Origin: Candidatus Saccharibacteria bacterium
Lineage (GTDB): Bacteria > Patescibacteriota > Saccharimonadia > Saccharimonadales > Saccharimonadaceae
Length of the DNA: 64,000 bases
Direction of reading: 5' to 3'
NCBI GenBank assembly: GCA_016789455.1
Contig: JAEUQU010000002.1
Coordinates: forward strand, 62,001 to 126,000
Each line of letters begins with the position of its first letter. Positions within the stretch are counted from its first letter, which is position 1. The notes below the pieces were generated by a model. It made no database searches, was not told the origin of the DNA, and saw only the letters and a list, made by a program, of their open reading frames with translations. Positions 59,111 to 64,000 of this stretch are shown one piece after another. The position numbers and the translations under genes are program-made.

Positions 59111-59980
59111 GTGATTCCGCAAGAGAACCGCCGTCAAATTCCTGATTTCTCTGGTGCAAACGTCTTGCCGCTGCGCCGGGCGCTTGGTGACCCGGAGCCG
59201 GTGCGTGACATGGAAAAGTTCGTTGATAAGCTTGGCGGTGTCGGGCGGACGCTCGAGGAGGCCCGCTTGCCGCCGGGATTCAATTATGTGTACTGGGGGC
59301 TATCGCTCAGGGTGCTGATGGCTATGCAGCGCCGGCCGGGCGATAGTGCCGATGATTTTCCCCGTATCAGCAATGCCGATCAGGTGGAGCACACCGCCGG
59401 CATCTTTGGTGAGTATTACTTTGCGCCGCTGCGCGACATCGCCGAGTATATCGATTACGCCGACGCGCAGCCGGAGCGGGCGGAGGAGGCGCTGGGGCGC
59501 GTGACACCACCCTGGGAGGTGGCTCTGCTCGATGACCGGATCCGCGGCGGCTACAGCGGCCAGCAGTTCGTGTCCGGTATGGTGTCGCATATCCTGGGGC
59601 GGGATCTGCCAGGCAGCCTGTACGCGTCGGAAGCCGGAGAGGCATACTACGCCGACTATTCGCACGAGGTGAATGACCTGATCGCCATCACCACCAACAG
59701 CCTGGCGCCGGAACTGATTCCCGGCCATCCGGTGGTGCGGCGGCGGCAGATCACGCCGGTCGTCATGGCGATCGCCGGCATGCGCGAGGTGGCCTGGCAG
59801 CGCAGCCAGCGGCTGAAGGCTATACCGTCCGAAGATGAGCGCGAGGCCGAACTGGCAGCCTACGACCTGGGTGCCGCCCGCATCAACCGGGGAATCGCCA
59901 GGTTCGGGCGCCGGGCACTTGATGTGCTGGCGACTACGGAGCGGCTGGGAAGCGCCGACGGCATGCAGGCGGCCGCCTGA
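59111..59980 (+). CDS. Hypothetical protein, 289 aa
   Basis: No family is recognised. The product is soluble and mostly helical, with WGLSLRVLMAMQRRPGD, FPRISNADQVEHTAGIFGEYYFAPL and a C-terminal RFGRRALDVLATTERLG. A TATAAT box (59098-59103) overlaps the first ATG (59102), so the GTG at 59111, seven bases after the box, is preferred as a leaderless start. Confidence 0.6.
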   Translation: MIPQENRRQIPDFSGANVLPLRRALGDPEPVRDMEKFVDKLGGVGRTLEEARLPPGFNYVYWGLSLRVLMAMQRRPGDSADDFPRISNADQVEHTAGIFGEYYFAPLRDIAEYIDYADAQPERAEEALGRVTPPWEVALLDDRIRGGYSGQQFVSGMVSHILGRDLPGSLYASEAGEAYYADYSHEVNDLIAITTNSLAPELIPGHPVVRRRQITPVVMAIAGMREVAWQRSQRLKAIPSEDEREAELAAYDLGAARINRGIARFGRRALDVLATTERLGSADGMQAAA

Positions 59981-60071
59981 TGCCACCTCTATGATACTTC
60001 GATGGCAATTCTGTCAATAAAAGTCGCGTCCCGGCTATTCCCTATCGTGCTTATAGTTGTATAATGGACGC

Positions 60072-61055
60072 ATGCAAAAAAGTAACGCCGCCTCCAAACT
60101 TCACAAAAAATTATTCTCTAACAACAAATCAAAAGCCTTCCTGGTGTCAGCCGTGGTCTTCCTTAGTCTGGCAGGCATCATCCTGGCCGTGCAGGCTGCC
60201 GGCCCGGCCGTGGCCTCCGAGGCCGAAGACGGCGAGGTGACGCGCGAAGAAATGATCATTGCTGACGCGACCGCTTCACAGAGCAGCGCCATCCTCTTTG
60301 GTGACGCGCCGGCTGGCGGCGATGACGGGGGCGACGACGACGGCGGCGATGACGGCGGTACTGACAATCCCGGCAACCCGAATGCTTCGGTGCCGAATGA
60401 CATCATCGACCTGACGATGTGGAAGGTGACGCTGCCGATTGCCGGTGATGGTGACGGTCCGCTGGAAATCAAGCAGCCGGAACTGGCCACCTACTCGCTC
60501 GACCCATACTTCAAGGTAAACGACGCCAAGAACGCCATTGTCTTCCGGGCCGTCCATGGCGGCAACACTACACAGAACTCAAAGAACCCACGGAGCGAGC
60601 TGCGCGAGATGAACGCCGACGGTTCTGACGAAGCCTCCTGGTCTACCTCGTCCGGTACGCACATCATGGAGGTAAAGACCAAGGTGACGCACCTGACGAC
60701 CGTCAAGCCGCATGTAGTCATCGCACAGATTCACGGTGGCGGTGACGACCTGACCGTCTTCCGCCTTGAAGGCAAATCATTGTGGATTACTGATGGTGAC
60801 AATACCCATGGCTACCTCGTCAAGGACAACTACGAGCTGGGCACGCCGATCAGCGTTAAGTTTGAGGCGGGCGGCGGCAAGGTGCTCTACTATGTGGATG
60901 GGCAGAAGGTAGATTATGAGTTATCGGCGAATGCTGACGGGTGTTACTTCAAGGCGGGGAATTACTTGCAGTCGAATCCGACTTCGGCGCCGGATGAGCA
61001 GGATGGGGCGTATTCCGAGGTTGAGCTGTCGGATGTCAAGGTGACGCACAGCTAG
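60072..61055 (+). CDS. Surface-anchored alginate lyase-like protein (PL7)
   Basis: An N-terminal helix (23-43) and the EAEDG...DATASQS...FGDAP module (49-80) are shared with the beta-helix protein at 49388. A Gly/Asp linker leads to a PL7 domain (about 107-327) with the three family motifs: RSELRE (174-179), QIH (219-221) and YFKAGNY (292-298). The catalytic His and Tyr are therefore in place and beta-elimination of alginate or a related polyuronate is likely. TATAAT lies 6 nt before the ATG. Confidence 0.9.
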   Translation: MQKSNAASKLHKKLFSNNKSKAFLVSAVVFLSLAGIILAVQAAGPAVASEAEDGEVTREEMIIADATASQSSAILFGDAPAGGDDGGDDDGGDDGGTDNPGNPNASVPNDIIDLTMWKVTLPIAGDGDGPLEIKQPELATYSLDPYFKVNDAKNAIVFRAVHGGNTTQNSKNPRSELREMNADGSDEASWSTSSGTHIMEVKTKVTHLTTVKPHVVIAQIHGGGDDLTVFRLEGKSLWITDGDNTHGYLVKDNYELGTPISVKFEAGGGKVLYYVDGQKVDYELSANADGCYFKAGNYLQSNPTSAPDEQDGAYSEVELSDVKVTHS

Positions 61056-61089
61056 TTGCTGACGCAGAACTCTGCCACTCATCATAGTG

Positions 61090-61220
61090 CACGGCTACTG
61101 AAGCGCACTGCACCGGGGCACTTTCTAAAGGGACTTCCACTGGAAGTCCCTTTAGGCGTTAGGCTGAAATCGGTATAGACCGATTTCACATACCCGGAGC
61201 AGTACACTTCAGTAGCCGTG
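61090..61220 (+). repeat. Cruciform repeat, copy A
   Basis: Outer stem CACGGCTACTGAAG / CTTCAGTAGCCGTG, then CGGG/CCCG, then two inner stems: CTAAAGGGACTTCCA / TGGAAGTCCCTTTAG and GAAATCGGT / ACCGATTTC, joined by GCGTTAGGCT and ending CATACCC. It lies 35 bp after the alginate lyase-like gene. 61056-61484 holds no gene, only copies A and B and about 100 bp between them. Confidence 0.9.
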
Positions 61221-61323
61221 CCCGCGTCATCCGGGCCGGTGCTGCGACCACACTAGCATGTGGTTGGTGGCGGTTTCCTGCGACATCCGTCTCGGTTCGC
61301 AGCTCAACGGCGCATGGACTCCC

Positions 61324-61485
61324 GTGTATCGTAGCGCTGCGTTTCCTGAAAACCCCTGTGTCGGGGTATGTGAAATCGGTCTATACCGATTTCAGCCTAA
61401 CGCTTTAAAAGACTTCCAGTGGAAGTCTTTTAAAAAAGTGCCCCCGGCACAGGGGTTTTCAGGAAACGCGTATGCCGCGATACAC
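61324..61485 (-). repeat. Cruciform repeat, copy B (opposite orientation)
   Basis: Read on the minus strand it has the same core as copies A and C: GACTTCCACTGGAAGTC, GCGTTAGGCTGAAATCGG and CATACCCCG. The outer stem is quite different and longer (GTGTATCG...CGTTTCCTGAAAACCCC with the complements). The inner stem flank TTTTAAAA/TTTTAAAG also differs but still pairs. Its last base is the first base of the pilin stop codon. Confidence 0.9.
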
Positions 61486-62075
61486 TAATTAGCCCTAAAG
61501 TCACTCGACTGCGTGCCGAGCCGATACACGACACAGGAAAACGCCGCCGAACACTGCGCCACCTTGCCGCATTGACCATCACCTTTATCGACAGTGGCAT
61601 CAATATACGCAAAATACTCCTTAGCATTAGAAATCTGCAAATTCACCCCACCATCCACATCCGTACACGGATCTGTATTGCTATCCGCATCATTGTCATA
61701 GCGCATCTGCCCGATGCTCCGCGCCGGCAGCTCATTCATATTGAGAAAGTTGCGCAGGTCGAGAGTAGAGGGTGCGCCGGCACCACTCAGCAGGTAATCA
61801 AAACGGATGTTGTCGGTCAGAGAAGGATAGGTGGCGTTTGGAAAGCCCAGCTGGTTTTCGGTCTGCCAGGTGGACCAGCTCTGCTTGACGTGCCAGTTCA
61901 AAAAAGCGCCCTCGGCTGTTCGGAACGAGGTGACGACATCGGCGGCTTTGGCGCGGCGGCTGGCCTCCTGGCTCCCCCATGCCACAAATACAGTAAGGAT
62001 GGCCATAACGACAATCACCACAGCGATTTCGACCACCGTGAAGCCGTCGCGTCGCTTGGCCCTGATTCGTTTCAT
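61485..62075 (-). CDS. Type IV prepilin-like protein (tandem paralogue 1)
   Basis: RRDGFTVVEIAVVIVVMAIL is a canonical prepilin signal (G/F, Glu at +5) and helix. The head domain is shared nearly whole with 62265-62861: NWHVKQSWSTWQTENQLGFPN, LPARSIGQMRYDND, DPCTDVDGGVNLQISNAKEYF, DKGDGQCGKVAQC, YRLGTQSSDF. Four Cys could form two disulfides. The start at 62075 is 7 nt after TACACT (leaderless). Confidence 0.85.
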   Translation of the reverse strand: MKRIRAKRRDGFTVVEIAVVIVVMAILTVFVAWGSQEASRRAKAADVVTSFRTAEGAFLNWHVKQSWSTWQTENQLGFPNATYPSLTDNIRFDYLLSGAGAPSTLDLRNFLNMNELPARSIGQMRYDNDADSNTDPCTDVDGGVNLQISNAKEYFAYIDATVDKGDGQCGKVAQCSAAFSCVVYRLGTQSSDFRAN

Positions 62076-62120
62076 AACCATAAGTGTAATGGCCTCAAGG
62101 CAAATGGTCAAACAGCACAA

Positions 62121-62251
62121 GCCTTCCACTTTTCCCCTTGGCCGGGGTCGCTTTTTGCAGAGACTTCCACTGGAAGTCCTCGCAAGCGCTAGGCTGAAAT
62201 CTGTCTAGAAACAGATTTCACATACCCCGGCCAAGGGGAAAAGTGGAAGGC
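62121..62251 (+). repeat. Cruciform repeat, copy C
   Basis: Outer stem GCCTTCCACTTTTCCCC / GGGGAAAAGTGGAAGGC continues into TTGGCCGGGG / CCCCGGCCAA. Inner stems: GACTTCCA/TGGAAGTC with flanks TTGC-GAG / CTC-GCAA, and GAAATCTGT / ACAGATTTC. The linker reads GCGCTAGGCT. It lies between the tandem pilin genes, 14 bp from the stop of 62265-62861. Confidence 0.9.
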
Positions 62252-62264
62252 CCGACGCTGGTCG

Positions 62265-62861
62265 CTAATTTGCCTTGAAGTCGGTGGATTGAGTGCCGAG
62301 ACGATACAAGATGCACGTGAACGAGGTGTCACAGAGGGCGACCTTACCGCATTGGCCATCGCCTTTGTCGATGATATTGTCGACCTCAGTGAAGAACTGC
62401 TTGGTGTTAGAGATCTGGAGGTTGACACCGTTGGAAACATCGGTACAGGGATCGCCAAGCACATCGCCATCGTTGTCGTAGCGGATCTGGCCGAGGCTGC
62501 GGGCGGGCAGGTCGTTTATATTCAGGTATTCGCGCAGGCCGTTGTTCTCGGGGATGCCGGTGTTGCCTAAGAGCCAGTCAATCTGGACGTTGGCGGTGGC
62601 GCTGGGATAGGTGGCGTTGGGGAAACCGAGCTCGTTCTCTGTCTTCCAGGTAGACCAGGCCTGCTTGATGTGCCAGTTGGTCAGGGCACCTTCAACGGTC
62701 TGAAAGGCTTTAGCAACATCAGTGGCCTTGGCACGGTGGATGGCTTGGGAATTGGCCATGTTCACGACGACGCCGATAACGCCGATGACGACGATGACCA
62801 CGACGATTTCGACGATGGTGAAGCCTTTTTGGCGACGTGGGGCGTGTCTGTTGTTAAGCAT
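62265..62861 (-). CDS. Type IV prepilin-like protein (tandem paralogue 2)
   Basis: KGFTIVEIVVVIVVIGVIGVVV is the prepilin signal and helix; the head matches paralogue 1 over its length (NWHIKQAWSTWKTENELGFPN, LPARSLGQIRYDND, NLQISNTKQFF, YRLGTQSTDF). The two are a recent tandem duplication with clear divergence in the helix and the loop after position 95. TATACT lies 4 nt before the ATG. Confidence 0.87.
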   Translation of the reverse strand: MLNNRHAPRRQKGFTIVEIVVVIVVIGVIGVVVNMANSQAIHRAKATDVAKAFQTVEGALTNWHIKQAWSTWKTENELGFPNATYPSATANVQIDWLLGNTGIPENNGLREYLNINDLPARSLGQIRYDNDGDVLGDPCTDVSNGVNLQISNTKQFFTEVDNIIDKGDGQCGKVALCDTSFTCILYRLGTQSTDFKAN

Positions 62862-62974
62862 ATACAGTATAGTGTAAGCCGATGCGGCCGGAAAATCAAA
62901 TGTCGCGGTACTGGCGATGTGAAGCTGGCGGCACTTGTGCCGACGCTTGCATAAGCGCTATACTGACAACTATC

Positions 62975-63535
62975 ATGCGCGTTGAACGTCAACACCACGG
63001 GTTCTCAATCGTTGAGCTTATCATCGTCATCACCATCATTGCCGTCCTGGCCTCTGCGGTGGCTTTTGCCATGTTTGATGGGCCGCGCCGGGCGCGGAAT
63101 GCCGAGCGGCTGAAAGCGGCTGACGTCTACATCACCTTATTATCTAATTTCTATACGTCCAAAGGCTACTATCCCACCAGATCCGGTGCCGTCAATTATG
63201 TTTGCCTTGGCGAAGGGTACCCCGACTTTGATGGCGACACCACCAGGGACTGCTACGACCTGACCAACGCCGGACCGCCCTATAACACGGCTGACGAAGA
63301 CGCGACGTTCACCACTGAGCTCAAGGCATATAACAATGGTCGTCTGCCACTTAACATCAAGACGCCCGTTGTCGACCGGCTCGGCGTGAGTCGGGTGGGG
63401 CCGGTCCTGAATTACGGTGGCATGGAAGTCATTTTCTTCCTGGAGGGCGATAACGAGAAATGCGCCGTACAAAAACTGGTGCTTGCGTATTCGAGCAACG
63501 GCACCACGTACTGCTACGCCCAGCTCGAGCAATAG
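62975..63535 (+). CDS. Type IV prepilin-like protein
   Basis: HHGFSIVELIIVITIIAVLASAVAF is the prepilin signal and helix (G/F, Glu at +5). The head is different from the tandem pair but keeps Cys pairs (YVCLGEGYPDFDGDTTRDCYD; EKCAVQ...TTYCYA) and an acidic loop DFDGDTTRD that could bind calcium. It is divergent from paralogue 2. The ATG at 62975 is favoured because it lies just before the prepilin signal. Confidence 0.85.
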   Translation: MRVERQHHGFSIVELIIVITIIAVLASAVAFAMFDGPRRARNAERLKAADVYITLLSNFYTSKGYYPTRSGAVNYVCLGEGYPDFDGDTTRDCYDLTNAGPPYNTADEDATFTTELKAYNNGRLPLNIKTPVVDRLGVSRVGPVLNYGGMEVIFFLEGDNEKCAVQKLVLAYSSNGTTYCYAQLEQ

Positions 63536-63612
63536 CACTGCCCTCGACAGCGGCGGCATGCGTACGGTAAAATAAGCGTAATCACATCACAACAACAAAC
63601 ACCAAGGACAGC

Positions 63613-64000
63613 ATGTACCCGAACCAAGGCTACCCCTATCAATACCCGCAGGATAACCAGATGCCGCCAATGGCACCGCCACCGCGCAAGACCGGTCTGA
63701 AGGTGCTCGGCGTACTTATCGGCTTCATGGTGGTGGCGGCCTCCTTTGCCGGGGGCGCGGCCTTTTGGCAGGCGACACACCCAGTCGGGCAGTCGGCGCA
63801 GCCGGCCACAGAAGAGAAAGACGAAGACGAAGGCGAAGCCAAGACTGAGACCATCACGGTCAACCTGCTTTCCTCGCCACCGGACGCCAAAGCTGGCGAC
63901 CCGGTTGCTACGCGCTACCTGAGCCTGACCGCTCCGACGGCCTGGCGCACCATTGATAATGTGCCCGATCTAAAGCCCGATGCGTATGGCGCCGATTTCA
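63613..64000 (+). CDS. Membrane-anchored protein (3' part off the window)
   Basis: A Pro/Gln/Tyr-rich cytosolic N-terminus (NQGYPYQYPQDNQMPPMAPP) precedes one helix (about 36-58), an acidic Glu/Lys linker (EEKDEDEGEAKTE) and the beginning of an extracytoplasmic domain. The frame is open to the window end. The leader is A/C-rich with AAGGA seven bases before the ATG. No family can be named from this part. Confidence 0.7.
   Translation, partial: MYPNQGYPYQYPQDNQMPPMAPPPRKTGLKVLGVLIGFMVVAASFAGGAAFWQATHPVGQSAQPATEEKDEDEGEAKTETITVNLLSSPPDAKAGDPVATRYLSLTAPTAWRTIDNVPDLKPDAYGADF

Noticed and set aside
61150-61190. GCGTTAGGC in the cruciform repeats looks like an integron attC core (GTTRRRY)
   Set aside because: attC sites have paired core sites at both outer ends; here the motif is single and lies between two inner stems, and copy C has GCTAGGC. 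No integron integrase is present.
61258-61488. A 76-codon open frame on the plus strand
   Set aside because: It runs through cruciform copy B, has no ribosome binding site or leaderless box, and its sequence is explained by the palindrome.

Overview
The window looks like a chromosome segment of a Candidate Phyla Radiation (Patescibacteria) bacterium, most likely Saccharibacteria (TM7). This is inferred from gene content: many type IV prepilin-like proteins, an LPXTG-type surface protein, a D-lactate dehydrogenase-type enzyme, several sensor kinases, many small membrane proteins and almost no biosynthetic pathways. TGA is used as a normal stop codon. No rRNA or ribosomal protein gene is present, so the assignment is not proven.

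Layout: 1-1355 partial lipoprotein, TM2 protein, DUF2752-like protein; 1431 tRNA-Lys(CTT); 1604-5892 a same-strand run of small enzymes (DUF4287, alpha/beta hydrolase, P-loop kinases, flavodoxin-like reductase, C39-like peptidase, MazG-like); 5933-11687 membrane-anchored proteins, EamA-type transporter, methyltransferase, DHFR-like protein, NhaA; 11787-20275 unknown GC-rich genes interleaved with metallopeptidases, a dehydrogenase/phosphoglycerate mutase fusion, a ProX-type deacylase, DedA and a cupredoxin; 20311-24371 pilin-CBM, CDF transporter, SemiSWEET and small proteins; 24393-29093 a stress-type island (SDR, P450-like protein lacking the heme Cys, KGG protein); 29227-38603 signalling (two receivers, two kinases, Crp/Fnr) with GH16 and FolD; 38660-44329 hydrolase, LPSTG protein, Thr-rich membrane protein, DegT aminotransferase; 44421-54170 an AT-richer accessory island beginning at tRNA-Glu with a serine-recombinase remnant and containing a HigBA-ImmA / beta-family / sce7726-like nuclease module; 54302-64000 PQ-loop protein, a paralogue pair of unknown genes, a PAS kinase, an alginate lyase-like exoenzyme and a pilin cluster embedded in three cruciform repeats.

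Three gene-start styles are visible. About 25 genes have a TANNNT -10 box only 4-9 nt before the start codon, implying leaderless mRNAs. A set of GC-rich, mostly unknown genes instead has a TTGACT-like -35, exactly 17 bp, a TATAAT-like -10, an AAGGAG ribosome binding site and large 3' hairpins. A few exported or membrane proteins have A/C-rich leaders without a clear Shine-Dalgarno sequence.

The most notable unexplained items are the cruciform repeats at 61090-62251, the promoter/start dichotomy and its GC-rich gene class, the defence-like module at 50872-54070, a 32-residue Cys-rich peptide at 46366-46464, a hairpin-dense RNA candidate at 50527-50789, and a 19-bp inverted repeat bracketing 41345-43021.
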